A stretch of DNA of 64,000 bases from Actinomycetes bacterium (GCA_025356335.1 JANXUF010000053.1:124001-188000); one strand, 5' to 3'; positions 8,453 to 19,875 are shown, counted from the first letter of the stretch. Made by a program: numbers and translations. The notes: generated by a model from the letters alone, not told the origin.

Positions 8453-9404
8453 TCTTCTCGATCACGATCGCACCGACGACGGCGCAGCCCATTCCGACGC
8501 TGACGGCGACAGCCACCCTGGCCCACGCGTTCGTCAGCGTTCCTGCGACGAGTGCGTGTGAAAAACTGTCGATGCGGACAAAGCCGTAGGCAGCAGCAAC
8601 GGCAGCCGTCACCGCTGATACGACCGGCCACTGCCTGATTGCCGCTACGAGTGCGACAACGGCAACCGCAGCCGTGACGATGGTGCCCTGCACTCCGCCG
8701 CCATGTACACACACCGCAGCCAACGTCGCGATCAGCGCGCACCACGGCACGAGCACACGCCTGCGATCCAGCAGCAAGAGCGTCAGGCAGCCCCCGAGTG
8801 AGGTGAACGCCAACCACACAGTCCTGTTCGGCGGCGGGATCCAGACGATCGAGATGAGCGCACTGACAGGTCGGCCGTCGACGGTCAGCGCCAGGTGATG
8901 GTCGCCGGGGACGGCCTGCTCGATACCGCGATTCGCCTCGATCGTGGGCGGCGGCACCGGTGACATCCAGTGGGTGCGATGGTCATGCCAGATAGCGGTA
9001 GTGCCGTCGGCCCGCTTGACCCACTCCGGCGTTGCCGAGCTGTTGGCGTCGGCAGGCGGCGTCGTCGTCGCGTACTGGTCGCGATTGAGGTAGTGGGCCG
9101 GCGACTTGATGTTCTCCCAAACGCCCGTGCTGTCGAGGCGTAGGTACGGCTCGCCTTCGTAGCCCAGTACGTACACCTCTTTGGCGGTCGTTCGGGTCAG
9201 GTCGACGAACTGGCCGAGCTTCGTGAACCGCATCGAGATGCCTGTCGCGTCGCCCAGGAATCCGGCGATGGCGACGTGATAGTCACTCGCCGAGCCGCCC
9301 TGTCCATCGTGTGCCCAGACCGGCGAGGCGGGACCCAGAACGGCGACGGCTGCGATGACGAATCCGATCAGCCCCCGACGCACTACTGCGAACGTACCGG
9401 ACAC
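8403..9404 (-). CDS. Secreted/membrane protein of unknown function in copper cluster
   Basis: About 333 residues from GTG at 9404 (GTG at 9383 is also possible). The signal peptide (RRGLIGFVIAAVAVLG) ends PVWA|H32, giving a mature N-terminal histidine. The extracytoplasmic part (residues 32-205) includes an IWHDHRTHWM histidine cluster and a C-terminal RTVW segment. About five membrane helices follow and the tail is short and basic. I do not recognise a named family; similar unnamed proteins are known to me beside YcnI/CopC genes in actinobacteria. Its position between the ECF sigma gene and YcnI, and its possible metal ligands, suggest periplasmic copper handling. The 3' end overlaps the sigma gene convergently by 50 bases. 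Confidence 0.75.
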   Translation of the reverse strand: MSGTFAVVRRGLIGFVIAAVAVLGPASPVWAHDGQGGSASDYHVAIAGFLGDATGISMRFTKLGQFVDLTRTTAKEVYVLGYEGEPYLRLDSTGVWENIKSPAHYLNRDQYATTTPPADANSSATPEWVKRADGTTAIWHDHRTHWMSPVPPPTIEANRGIEQAVPGDHHLALTVDGRPVSALISIVWIPPPNRTVWLAFTSLGGCLTLLLLDRRRVLVPWCALIATLAAVCVHGGGVQGTIVTAAVAVVALVAAIRQWPVVSAVTAAVAAAYGFVRIDSFSHALVAGTLTNAWARVAVAVSVGMGCAVVGAIVIEKISPARSDEVGRPATPR

Positions 9405-9508
9405 ACACCCAAACCTGCTCGCGGGTGGGTACCACGAATACACGTGAACTTTTCGCCCGCTGCGTGCGACCTTGTCCGTGTTCGGGTCGAGAGAAAGCTG
9501 GTCGCCAG

Positions 9509-10276
9509 GTGTCGAAGTTTCGTTCCGTCGCCAAGCTTGCAACTGCTGTGGGAGCGGGCGGAGCAATCATCGTGATGTTCGCCGCCGCCGCATCAGCGCA
9601 TATCGCGCCGGACCCGGCTGCGGTGCAGTCCGGAGTGGCGACGACCGTGACATTCAACGTCGAGCACGGTTGCGGAGACTCCCCCACCAGCAGTCTGCAG
9701 TTCAAGATTCCCGCCGGGGTGACCGACGCCAAAGCCATTGCGCCAGCCGGTTGGAACGGCGCTCAGGATGCGACGTCCGTGACATTCTCCGGCGGTTCGC
9801 TCGATCCGCACACACCGGGCGATTTCGAGATCAGCTTCACGGCCCCGATCGCCGCCGGCTCGATCTCCTGGCTGATCGTGCAGCGCTGCGCCGTCGGGGA
9901 AATCGACTGGTTCGATCCGAGTGTCACCGGACAACCACAACCGGCCAACCCTGCGCCGACGATCAAGATCACCACCGGCCCGCCAACATCAGATGATCTC
10001 GCCGTTGCCGCTGATGACGACAGCGAGGCGACTGCCACGACGATCAACGGCGCTCATACGGCGACGTCAGCGACAGCCCCGTCCGCCACGACTTCCGCCG
10101 CCGCCGTCACGACGGCTGGTGCTCTGACTTCGGCACCGGCGGCCACGAGCGACAAGACGACCGACAACGGCACTACGGCGCTGATCATCCTCATCGTCGT
10201 GCTCGTCGTCATCGTCGCCGGCGGAGCATACGTCGTCACCAGGAAGTCGAAGGCACCGCCGACGGCAGAAAACTGA
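9509..10276 (+). CDS. YcnI-like (DUF1775) copper-binding protein
   Basis: About 255 residues from GTG at 9509; an ATG-type start at 9425 would add an unlikely 28-residue extension. The signal peptide ends ASA|H31, followed by the DUF1775 domain (HIAPDPAAVQSG; TVTFNVEHGCGDSPT; APAGWNG; ISWLIVQRCA). A Ser/Thr/Ala-rich linker and one C-terminal membrane helix with a basic end (TRKSKAPP) anchor it. YcnI proteins bind Cu(II) through the mature N-terminal histidine and a conserved tryptophan. It is divergent from the unnamed protein at 8403-9404 and completes the local copper set. Confidence 0.9.
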   Translation: MSKFRSVAKLATAVGAGGAIIVMFAAAASAHIAPDPAAVQSGVATTVTFNVEHGCGDSPTSSLQFKIPAGVTDAKAIAPAGWNGAQDATSVTFSGGSLDPHTPGDFEISFTAPIAAGSISWLIVQRCAVGEIDWFDPSVTGQPQPANPAPTIKITTGPPTSDDLAVAADDDSEATATTINGAHTATSATAPSATTSAAAVTTAGALTSAPAATSDKTTDNGTTALIILIVVLVVIVAGGAYVVTRKSKAPPTAEN

Positions 10277-10801
10277 GCGGCAGATCGCCAGGGCGTTGCT
10301 CGATAGCCGGGTCGTCAGCGGGACCGGTGCACGTCGAGCGGGCACGAGCACCGCCGTCGGCCCCGTGAGGCTGACCTTGGAGTCCGGGATCGAACGACGT
10401 CTCGACCCGCCGAGCGTGCGACGAGCCGGAGATAACGGACCTCAGGGTCGCTTCCGCAATTGGACTATGCCGGCACGGAGGTCGTCCCGTTCGGCGATCG
10501 AATGATCGGCTCCGATCGACGCGCCTTGGCAGTCGGCGGACCCCCGGAGTCAGCGTCATTCACGGTGCCATGGAGACGTCGACCTAGACGTCTCTCCGAC
10601 CACGCGCCGACGTGTTGCGCGGCAACTGTTCGAAATGCCTGAGAGCGTGGCGACAAGATCACTGTGCACGGCGTTAAGACGGCGCTAACACCCGCCCTCC
10701 GCCTGACGAGACGCTTGGATTGCAACTTGCGGGTGCCGAACGCGGCCGCCGGACGCCAGCCGACACGGCTCGACTCCGTAGCTCAAGGAGAGAGGTGTGG
10801 C
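10277..10801. other. Long leader region before the Kdp operon, with an inverted repeat
   Basis: About 525 bases without a convincing gene. An inverted repeat GAGACGTC-GACCTA-GACGTCTC occupies 10573-10594, roughly 210 bases before the first Kdp-linked gene. It could be a KdpE operator or an RNA hairpin; it is not followed by a T-run, so it is a poor terminator. Closer to the genes, a shorter stem ACGG-CTCGACT-CCGT lies just before the ribosome site. I looked for a c-di-AMP (ydaO-type) leader and could not recognise its conserved core. Confidence 0.4.
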
Positions 10802-10987
10802 GTGGGAGACGTTTGGATGATCGCAGCCATCCTGGGTTCATTTGCGATTCTCGTCGGCTTTGTCGTGGCCTGCGACAAGATCGTCGGACCGGATCCTGTG
10901 TCGATGCAGTCGACACATGGTGACGCTGCAACGGACAGAGATGCACGGCCGGACACGGTCGCGGAGCAGCCGGCGGTTCGTTTGTGA
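10802..10987 (+). CDS. Small single-span membrane protein preceding kdpF
   Basis: 61 residues from GTG at 10802, with AAGGAG eleven bases upstream. One hydrophobic segment (WMIAAILGSFAILVGFVVAC, residues 5-24) is followed by DKIVGPDP and a polar, acidic/basic tail. Small proteins of this shape (membrane helix then CDK/CDR-I) are common directly ahead of kdpF in actinobacteria but have no fixed name. Its stop overlaps the kdpF GTG (GTGA), which indicates translational coupling. A Kdp accessory or regulatory peptide is a guess. Confidence 0.7.
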   Translation: MGDVWMIAAILGSFAILVGFVVACDKIVGPDPVSMQSTHGDAATDRDARPDTVAEQPAVRL

Positions 10988-11073
10988 ACGCCGGCGATCT
11001 CGTCGGATTGATCACGTCGGTCTTCGTGCTGGCCTATCTGCTCGTCGTGCTCATCAACCCGGAGCGTTTCTAA
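10984..11073 (+). CDS. kdpF: KdpF, small stabilising subunit of the Kdp potassium pump
   Basis: 29 residues, GTG start. The sequence VNAGDLVGLITSV continues into one membrane helix and ends LVVLINPERF, the hallmark KdpF C-terminus (a P-E-(R/K)-F ending). It overlaps the upstream small gene by four bases and is followed without any gap by the kdpA ATG. KdpF is known as a lipid-like stabiliser of the KdpABC complex. It is below the size cut-off of most gene callers. Confidence 0.9.
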   Translation: MNAGDLVGLITSVFVLAYLLVVLINPERF

Positions 11074-12792
11074 ATGTCAGGTTCCAGTCTTTTCTTCATT
11101 CTTGCGCTGTGCGCAGCTTTGGCGATCACCGTCCCGCCACTCGGGGCCTACCTCGCTCAGGTGTACGACACCACCGAAGGAGCCAAGGCTCCGGGTGATC
11201 GGGTGTTCCGTCCGATCGAACGATTGATCTACCGACTCACGAGAGTCGATGAGAAGCGTGAGCAGCGGTGGAGCACGTACACCATCTCGCTGCTGGCGTT
11301 CTCGCTGATGTCGTTGCTGGCGGTGTATCTGTTCCAGCGCTTCCAGACGCATCTGCCGTTCAACCCGACGAGTGCCACCGCAGTGAACCCTGCCGGTGCG
11401 TTCAACGTTGCGGTCAGCTTCATGACCAACACGAACTGGCAGTGGTACAGCGGCGAAGTGGCGATGAGCCACCTCACGCAGATGGTCGGCCTCACCGTCC
11501 AGAACTTCGTCTCTGCCGGCGCAGGCATGGCTGTGCTCGTCGCTCTGATCCGTGGCATCTCCCGCCGTGGGCAGCGCACGCTCGGCAACTTCTGGGTCGA
11601 CATGACACGCAGCATCGTCCGAGTGCTGATCCCGCTGTCGTTGATCTTCGCGGTCGTTCTGATCAGCCGTGGTGTCATCCAGAACTTCCACGGCGCCACG
11701 ACGGCGCACACCATCGAAGGGGCGACGCAGTCGATTCCTGGTGGCCCCGTCGCCAGCCAGGAAGCGATCAAGCAGATCGGATCCAACGGCGGCGGCTTCT
11801 TCAATGCCAACTCCGCCCACCCGTTCGAGAACCCGGACGGCTGGTCGAACTTCATCGAACTGTGGGCGATCCTGGCAATCCCCTTCGGCTTCGCCCTCGC
11901 CTACGGGCGAATGGTCGGCGACAGACGACAGGGGAAGCTGCTGATCACCGTGATGATCGTCATGTGGGCAGCGTTCAGCGGCGTCGCCGTACTCGCGGAA
12001 GGAAACGGCAACCCGCGCCTGGCGACAGTCGGCGTCGACCAATCGATCAGTACAACACAAGCCGGCGGAAACATGGAGGGCAAGGACGTACGGTTCGGGC
12101 CCGCAGAGTGCGGCACCTGGGCGGGTGCCACCACAGGAACCTCGAACGGCTCCGTGAACTGTATGCATGACAGCTTCACCCCCTTGGGCGGGCTGTCGAC
12201 GCTGAGTCACATGATGCTCGGCGAGGTCTCCCCAGGCGGCCTCGGCGTCGGCTTGATGGGCCTCTTGATCCATGCGCTCCTGGCAGTCTTCATCGCCGGG
12301 TTGATGGTCGGGCGGACACCCGAGTACCTCGGCAAGAAGGTGCAGGCCGCCGAGATGAAACTCGTGACGATCTACATCTTGATGATGCCGATTGCACTCC
12401 TCGTTTTTGCAGCGGCGTCGGTGATGCTCAAGTCTGCGCAAGCGAGCATCCTCAACCCGGGTGCTCATGGACTGTCAGAAGTCTTGTATGCCTACGCATC
12501 AGCGGCGAACAACAACGGTTCAGCGTTTGCCGGTCTCAATGCCGGGACGCAGTGGTACACGATCACGCAGGGCATCGCCATGTTGATCGGCCGATTCGGT
12601 CTGATCATCCCAGCGCTCGCCATCGGCGGTTCGTTCGTCCGCAAGCAGCGTGTCCCCGAGACCTCCGGTACGTTCCCGACGCACACGGCGCTCTACGGCG
12701 TGCTGGTGCTCGGTGTCGTCGTCATCGTCGCCGGGCTGACCTTCTTCCCGGCGCTGGCACTCGGCCCCATCGTCGAACACCTGTCGCTGTAG
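11074..12792 (+). CDS. kdpA: KdpA, potassium-translocating subunit
   Basis: 572 residues, the usual KdpA length. It has about ten membrane segments and the conserved pore loops ([51 protein letters not shown]). Known role: the K+-selective channel-like subunit of the high-affinity P-type pump. The ATG directly follows the kdpF stop, so translation is coupled. The family's GGGFFNANS motif is intact. Confidence 0.98.
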   Translation: MSGSSLFFILALCAALAITVPPLGAYLAQVYDTTEGAKAPGDRVFRPIERLIYRLTRVDEKREQRWSTYTISLLAFSLMSLLAVYLFQRFQTHLPFNPTSATAVNPAGAFNVAVSFMTNTNWQWYSGEVAMSHLTQMVGLTVQNFVSAGAGMAVLVALIRGISRRGQRTLGNFWVDMTRSIVRVLIPLSLIFAVVLISRGVIQNFHGATTAHTIEGATQSIPGGPVASQEAIKQIGSNGGGFFNANSAHPFENPDGWSNFIELWAILAIPFGFALAYGRMVGDRRQGKLLITVMIVMWAAFSGVAVLAEGNGNPRLATVGVDQSISTTQAGGNMEGKDVRFGPAECGTWAGATTGTSNGSVNCMHDSFTPLGGLSTLSHMMLGEVSPGGLGVGLMGLLIHALLAVFIAGLMVGRTPEYLGKKVQAAEMKLVTIYILMMPIALLVFAAASVMLKSAQASILNPGAHGLSEVLYAYASAANNNGSAFAGLNAGTQWYTITQGIAMLIGRFGLIIPALAIGGSFVRKQRVPETSGTFPTHTALYGVLVLGVVVIVAGLTFFPALALGPIVEHLSL

Positions 12793-12802
12793 GAGGACGA
12801 TC

Positions 12803-12882
12803 ATGACCACCTCGAATCTCTCGCTCCCAGTTGCTCTGGTAGCTCATCTCGTTCGCACTTCATTCGCCCTAGGAGGCGACCA

Positions 12883-12886
<4 letters not shown>
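12803..12886 (+). CDS. 27-residue ORF between kdpA and kdpB
   Basis: ATG at 12803 is preceded by a perfect AGGAGG (12791-12796) six bases upstream. The peptide begins [17 protein letters not shown] and ends [10 protein letters not shown], and its TGA overlaps the kdpB ATG (ATGA). kdpB also has its own AGGAGG (12871-12876), inside this ORF. Two strong ribosome sites within 85 bases plus a four-base overlap argue that it is translated. It may be a coupling peptide that sets KdpB translation, or a tiny subunit; I know of no described homologue. It is short, so chance is possible. Confidence 0.5.
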
Positions 12887-14988
<2,102 letters not shown>

Positions 14989-14989
14989 C

Positions 14990-15571
14990 ATGCGTGCGTT
15001 TCTGCGTCAACTCGTTCCGGCCTTTCTCATGTTGGCCGTGTTCACCGTCATCACCGGGGTCGTCTACCCGCTGGTCGTCACGGCCGTCGGCCAAGCAGCC
15101 TTCAAGGACAAGGCGGACGGCTCCCTCCTGAAGGTGGACGGTGTCATCGTCGGTTCGACTCTCATCGGTCAGACCTTCGCCGAACCGAAGTACTTCCACC
15201 CGCGTCCTTCCAACGCTGGAAAGGGGTACGACGGCTATGCCAGTTCCGGTACGAACCTCGGGCCGACGAACCCGGTACTGATCGACGCCGTCAAGCAACG
15301 GGTGATCGACTATCGAACGGAGAACAACCTGCCGGCGACGTTGCCGGTTCCCGTGGACGCCGTCACGTCGTCGGCGTCCGGCCTCGATCCGGAAATCTCC
15401 GTCGCCAACGCCGATCTGCAGGCGCAACGAGTCGCCACGACCCGTAACCTGCCGCTCGAGACGGTGCAGAAGTTGATCACTTCGAACACCGTCGGGCGGT
15501 CGCTCGGCATGCTCAACGAACCAGGTGTCAATGTGCTCACACTCAATGTGGCCCTCGATCAAGCAAAATAG
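14990..15571 (+). CDS. kdpC: KdpC subunit of the Kdp potassium pump
   Basis: 193 residues with one N-terminal membrane helix ([21 protein letters not shown]) and the conserved periplasmic KdpC motifs [16 protein letters not shown], then [18 protein letters not shown]. The end ([10 protein letters not shown]) matches the family. The ATG is one base after the kdpB stop with AGGAG upstream. KdpC stabilises or assists the KdpA-KdpB complex. Confidence 0.97.
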   Translation: MRAFLRQLVPAFLMLAVFTVITGVVYPLVVTAVGQAAFKDKADGSLLKVDGVIVGSTLIGQTFAEPKYFHPRPSNAGKGYDGYASSGTNLGPTNPVLIDAVKQRVIDYRTENNLPATLPVPVDAVTSSASGLDPEISVANADLQAQRVATTRNLPLETVQKLITSNTVGRSLGMLNEPGVNVLTLNVALDQAK

Positions 15572-15575
15572 GTAG

Positions 15576-18113
15576 ATGACAACGACGCCGGCCTCAGCGA
15601 TCAAGACCGGAACGCTCCGCGTCTATCTCGGTGCGGCTCCCGGCGTCGGCAAGACGTTTGCCATGCTCAACGAAGGGCATCGCCGTTGCGAACGCGGCGG
15701 CGATGTCGTCGTCGGCTACGTCGAGACCCATCGACGGCTGCAGACGGTTGCGCAGCTGGAGGGATTGGAGATCATCCCGCGGGCGACGATTCACTACCGT
15801 GACTCGACGTTCGAGGAAATGGATGCGGCGGCGATCATCGCCAGGCATCCGTCAGTCGCGCTGGTCGACGAGCTTGCGCACACCAACGTTCCAGGCGCCC
15901 CCCGCCTGAAACGTTGGATGGACGTCGAGGCGATTCTCGAAGCTGGAATCGATGTCATCACGACACTCAACGTGCAGCACCTGGAATCCGTGAACGACGT
16001 CGTACAACGGATCACCGGGGTCGACCAGCGTGAAACAGTGCCGGATGCCTTTGTCCGCCGGGCGAGCCAGATCGAACTGGTCGACATGAGCCCAGAATCG
16101 CTCCGCAGGCGCATGGCTCACGGCAACATCTACGCACCGGAGAAGGTCGATGCCGCACTGGCGAACTACTTCCGCCCCGGCAATCTTGCCGCCCTTCGGG
16201 AAATCGCTCTGCTGTGGGTTGCCGACCGGGTCGAGGACGGTCTCGCCGCCTACATGGATGCGAACGACATCGACCACTCGTGGGAGACCAGGGAACGAGT
16301 CGCCGTTGCCCTGAGCGGTACGGAAGGTGGAGAGCAGGTCATTCGCCGGGCGGCACGAATGGCGGGTCGCGGTGGCAGGGATCTGATCGGCGTCTACGTC
16401 GCCTCTGACGAGGGTCTACGGTCTGGGTCCGGCAGCACCGCCGGCGATCAGCGCAAGCTGCTCGAAGAGCTCGGGGGCGTCTACCATGAAGTCGTCAGCG
16501 ACGACATCCCGACGGCGCTGATCGGTTTTGCCCGATCGGAACGGGCGACGCAACTCGTGCTCGGCGCAAGCAGCCGTTCGCGTTGGAGCGAGGTGCTCAG
16601 TGGGTCGGTGATCGCCGACGTCATTCGCTCGTCCGGAGAAATCGATGTGCACGTCATCTCCCACGCTGGTGCCGAGCAGAAGAAGAAGCGGCATCTTGCC
16701 CACCAGCGTCCACGCAACCTGAGCATCCGGCGACAACTCCTCGCCGTCCTCCTCGCAGCGGTGCTGCTGCCACTGGTGACGGTCGTCCTGGCAGCGTTGC
16801 GTCACCATCTCGGGCTGTCATCGGATCTGTTGGTCTATCTCGGCGCCGTCGTGGCAATCAGCGCTGTCGGCGGCTTTTTCGTCGGCCTGTCGTCGGCAGT
16901 CATCGCCTTCTTGCTGGTCAACTGGTTCTTCACCGAACCGCTGCACACATTCACGATCACCCAACGGGAGAACGTCATCGCCCTCGTGATCTTCTTGACC
17001 GTCGCTGGAACGGTCAGCGCGCTGGTCAGTGCGACTGCTCGTCGCTCGCATGACGCTGCCCGCGCCCGCCTCGAAGCACAGGCGCTCGCCAGATCGGCGG
17101 CAGTGATGGTCGGAGAACGTGATCCGCTGCCCGGAGTACTCGATCAGCTGCGCAACGCCCTCGATCTCGACACCTTGCGTTTCGAGCGTCTGATCGGCCA
17201 GCAGTGGGAAACCCAGGCGAGCGCCGGGCTCGCCGTCGACAACCAGCAGGAGTCGACCGTCGAGATCGCCGACGGTATCCGCCTGGTATCCAGCGGCCGG
17301 GCGTTGACGGCGGACGACCGCCGGATGACTGCCGCGTTTGCGGGGCAACTCGAAGCTGCGCTCCTGACCCGCAAGTTGCAGATGGAGGCGGCGGAGGCAG
17401 AGAACCTCGAGGCGGCAAACGAACTGCGGACCGCACTGCTGCGGTCGGTGTCGCACGACCTGCGGACGCCGCTGGCCTCGATCAAGGCGTCGGTCTCCTC
17501 CCTTCTCGCCAATGACGTCAAGTGGAGCGATGACGACGAACACGAATTCCTCACGGCGATCGACACCGAGACCGACCGCCTCAATCGCCTCGTCGGCAAC
17601 CTGTTGGACATGTCCCGCCTGCAGGCGGGACATCTCGAAGTACTGCTCGTCCCGCTCGACCTCGACGATGTCGTCGCCGGTGCCCTCGCCAGCCTCAGCG
17701 GCGTCCCCAATGAACGGATCGACGTCGACATCGCTGAAACGACTCCGGAGGCGCTCGGTGACCCGGCGCTACTCGAGCGGGCACTCGCCAATCTGATCTC
17801 CAATGCCGTCAACGCCACTCGGGATGGATCCCGCCTGACTGTCACGGCCGGCGCCATCCCCGGCGGGTCCGTCGACCTCCGCATCGTCGATCGCGGACCG
17901 GGAATACCGGCGAGTCTTCGCAACGAGGTCTTCGCTCCGTTCCAGCGCCTCGATGATCGCGGCGGGTCCTCTGGAATCGGCCTCGGCCTGGCTATCGCCC
18001 GAGGGTTCATCACGGCGATGGGCGGCTCGCTCGACCTCGATGACACGCCGGGCGGCGGGCTCACTGCCACCATTCGGTTGAAGGCCGCGCCAGTCAACGC
18101 GAGAGGTATGTGA
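15576..18113 (+). CDS. kdpD: KdpD, turgor/potassium sensor histidine kinase
   Basis: 845 residues with the full KdpD layout. An N-terminal KdpD domain has a Walker-A-like loop (GAAPGVGKTFAM) and the VDELAHTN motif. A UspA-like domain spans about residues 250-365, then four membrane helices (DUF4118, about 385-490), a GAF-like region, the HisKA domain with H627 in SVSHDLRTPL, and an HATPase domain (NLISNAVNAT; DRGPGIP; SSGIGLGLAIARG). It lies four bases after kdpC and overlaps kdpE. It should phosphorylate KdpE under K+ limitation. Confidence 0.97.
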   Translation: MTTTPASAIKTGTLRVYLGAAPGVGKTFAMLNEGHRRCERGGDVVVGYVETHRRLQTVAQLEGLEIIPRATIHYRDSTFEEMDAAAIIARHPSVALVDELAHTNVPGAPRLKRWMDVEAILEAGIDVITTLNVQHLESVNDVVQRITGVDQRETVPDAFVRRASQIELVDMSPESLRRRMAHGNIYAPEKVDAALANYFRPGNLAALREIALLWVADRVEDGLAAYMDANDIDHSWETRERVAVALSGTEGGEQVIRRAARMAGRGGRDLIGVYVASDEGLRSGSGSTAGDQRKLLEELGGVYHEVVSDDIPTALIGFARSERATQLVLGASSRSRWSEVLSGSVIADVIRSSGEIDVHVISHAGAEQKKKRHLAHQRPRNLSIRRQLLAVLLAAVLLPLVTVVLAALRHHLGLSSDLLVYLGAVVAISAVGGFFVGLSSAVIAFLLVNWFFTEPLHTFTITQRENVIALVIFLTVAGTVSALVSATARRSHDAARARLEAQALARSAAVMVGERDPLPGVLDQLRNALDLDTLRFERLIGQQWETQASAGLAVDNQQESTVEIADGIRLVSSGRALTADDRRMTAAFAGQLEAALLTRKLQMEAAEAENLEAANELRTALLRSVSHDLRTPLASIKASVSSLLANDVKWSDDDEHEFLTAIDTETDRLNRLVGNLLDMSRLQAGHLEVLLVPLDLDDVVAGALASLSGVPNERIDVDIAETTPEALGDPALLERALANLISNAVNATRDGSRLTVTAGAIPGGSVDLRIVDRGPGIPASLRNEVFAPFQRLDDRGGSSGIGLGLAIARGFITAMGGSLDLDDTPGGGLTATIRLKAAPVNARGM

Positions 18114-18793
18114 TGAGCGGAAGAATTCTCGTCGTCGACGACGAACAGCCGATACGGCGGGCGCTGAAGGTCAATCTTGCCGCTCGCGGCTACGTCGTCG
18201 ACGTCGCAGCAACGGGCGAAGAAGCCCTCTTGCTGGCTGCGCAGTCCAAGCCCGATGCCGTGCTCTTGGACCTCGGCCTGCCAGGCATCGACGGTGTCGA
18301 GGTCATACGCGGGCTTCGTGGTTGGACCCACGTCCCGATCATCGTGTTATCGGCGCGCGACGGCGAGCGTGACAAGGTGGCGGCACTCGACGCGGGGGCA
18401 GACGACTACGTCACCAAGCCCTTCGGGATCGAGGAATTGCTCGCGAGGTTGCGCGCTGCCGTCCGTCGCAACAAGCCCGTCGCCGAGACACCGGTCATGC
18501 GCACCGAAAGTTTCATCGTCGACCTCTCCTCGACACAGGTCACGAGGGTCGATGGCGAGATCGTCCACCTGACGCCGATCGAGTGGGGCCTACTGGAACA
18601 TCTCGTGAGACACAGCGGACGCCTCGTGACGCAGAAGCAATTACTCCAGGCCGTGTGGGGTCCGGCGTACGAGACGGAGACCAACTACCTGCGCGTGCAC
18701 ATGGCCCACCTCCGGCGCAAACTGGAAGTAGACCCCTCCCGCCCCCGGCACCTGCTCACCGAAAGCGGCATGGGCTACCGCTTCGCCGAGTAG
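18110..18793 (+). CDS. kdpE: KdpE, OmpR-family response regulator
   Basis: 227 residues from the first of two adjacent ATG codons (18110 or 18113). The receiver domain has acidic residues VVDDE, the phosphorylation site D54 in LLDLGLPG, and K in YVTKPFG. The OmpR-type winged helix is in the C-terminal half (LTPIEWGLLEHLVRH; ETNYLRVHMAHLRRKLE; GMGYRF). It overlaps the end of kdpD. It presumably activates the operon from a promoter in the 10.3-10.8 kb leader region. Confidence 0.97.
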   Translation: MMSGRILVVDDEQPIRRALKVNLAARGYVVDVAATGEEALLLAAQSKPDAVLLDLGLPGIDGVEVIRGLRGWTHVPIIVLSARDGERDKVAALDAGADDYVTKPFGIEELLARLRAAVRRNKPVAETPVMRTESFIVDLSSTQVTRVDGEIVHLTPIEWGLLEHLVRHSGRLVTQKQLLQAVWGPAYETETNYLRVHMAHLRRKLEVDPSRPRHLLTESGMGYRFAE

Positions 18794-18808
18794 CCGAACC
18801 GGGTCCAA

Positions 18809-18830
18809 TTTGCACCGCCGGCGGTGCAAA
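18809..18830. terminator. Perfect palindrome between the convergent kdpE and modA genes
   Basis: Two 11-base arms, TTTGCACCGCC and GGCGGTGCAAA, abut without a spacer. The position, 16 bases after the kdpE stop and 38 bases after the modA stop on the other strand, fits a bidirectional transcription end. There is no clear U-run, so a protein-binding palindrome is an alternative. Confidence 0.5.
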
Positions 18831-18867
18831 ACGGTCCACAGCAGTGCTTCTACCCCGACCGAAGGTG

Positions 18868-19689
18868 TCAGGCGGCGGGCGCCAGGAATCCGTACTTCGC
18901 CATGATCGCCCGTCCAGGCGCGCTGTCGATGGAGCCGATGAAGGCGCTGCCACCTGCGGCGTTGGTTGCTGCTTTGGTGACGACGATCGAGTAGTTCGTG
19001 ATCGTGTTCACATCATCGGGAATGGCGACACCGTCGGCGGCAGCACCGGCTGCCGAGACGTCGGTGACGAAGACGATCCCGGCATCGGCCTCACCTGAGG
19101 TGACCTTGGTGACGACGCCCTTGACCTGATCCTCGAGACTCTTCGGTGTCAGCGTCACCTTGGCTTTGGTCAACGTCGCGGCCGCTGCAGCTCCACACGG
19201 CACCGCGGGAGCACAGAGCACGACCGTCAACGCCGAATTGCCGAGATCGGACACTGTCTTGATGTGCTTCGGATTGCCTTTCGCCACGAGGATCTCCAGC
19301 GAGTTGCGGGCGAACTTCGAAGCTGCACCTGTGGCCTCTCCGGCATCGGTCAACTTCTTCATGTTGGCGTCATCAGCGGAGGCGAAGACGTCGGCGGGAG
19401 CGCCCTGGCCGATCTGCGTCACGAGCGCGCTGGAGCCTGCGAAGTTGAAGGTCACGCTCGTTCCGGGATTGGCAGCGCTGAAGGCTTTGCCGGCTTCGGT
19501 GAAGGCTGCCGTCAGCGAAGACGCTGCGAACACCGTGACCGACCCTGCAAGTGCCTTCGTAGCTCCGGCGGTTGGCGCGGCGGCTGCGGAGGTCGAACTC
19601 GACGAACGAGAGGATGAACCACAAGAAGCAGCAGCGATTGCGAGAACGGCGAACAGGGCGAGGGTCCTCTGAGAAGTACGGGAAGTCAC
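18868..19689 (-). CDS. modA: ModA-like molybdate/tungstate-binding lipoprotein (orphan)
   Basis: 273 residues. The signal peptide (RTLALFAVLAIAAASC) ends in a lipobox, so the mature protein is anchored at Cys23, followed by a Ser/Ala linker. The periplasmic binding protein domain starts GSVTVFAASSLTAAFTE and contains GSSALVTQIGQGAPADVFASAD, the ModA anion-binding signature, and later GEADAGIVFVTD. No modB or modC permease/ATPase gene is nearby, so the transporter partner lies elsewhere or the protein has another role. It is convergent with kdpE. Confidence 0.9.
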   Translation of the reverse strand: MTSRTSQRTLALFAVLAIAAASCGSSSRSSSSTSAAAAPTAGATKALAGSVTVFAASSLTAAFTEAGKAFSAANPGTSVTFNFAGSSALVTQIGQGAPADVFASADDANMKKLTDAGEATGAASKFARNSLEILVAKGNPKHIKTVSDLGNSALTVVLCAPAVPCGAAAAATLTKAKVTLTPKSLEDQVKGVVTKVTSGEADAGIVFVTDVSAAGAAADGVAIPDDVNTITNYSIVVTKAATNAAGGSAFIGSIDSAPGRAIMAKYGFLAPAA

Positions 19690-19859
19690 AGCATGAGCCT
19701 AATACTCACCAGTTGACTATTCGAAACTCGACCGCCGACTCACGACGGATCCACGACCGGCCATCGCGTGGACCGTAAACGCCGACCCGTATCCACCAGA
19801 ACACAATCTGAAGATTTGGTCATCCAAAATGCGTTCCGGTCCGAATAACTCCTATCGAA

Positions 19860-19875
19860 GTGATGTAGTCGTCGA
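19860..19875 (+). promoter_or_regulatory. Motif GTGATGTAGTCGTCGA upstream of the ferritin-like pair
   Basis: A 16-base word 36-52 bases upstream of the GTG at 19912. A near-identical copy (one mismatch) lies on the minus strand at 22621-22636, upstream of the sortase gene. The position suggests a shared promoter element, possibly for an alternative sigma factor. A separate short inverted repeat TTTGG-TCAT-CCAAA sits upstream at 19815-19828. Confidence 0.4.

Noticed and set aside
10277..10801. c-di-AMP (ydaO) riboswitch before the Kdp genes
   Set aside because: The conserved core of that riboswitch class could not be found by eye; only a simple inverted repeat and small stems are present.
11077..12468. 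463-residue minus-strand frame opposite kdpA
   Set aside because: No recognisable domain and composition of a shadow frame; kdpA on the plus strand is certain.
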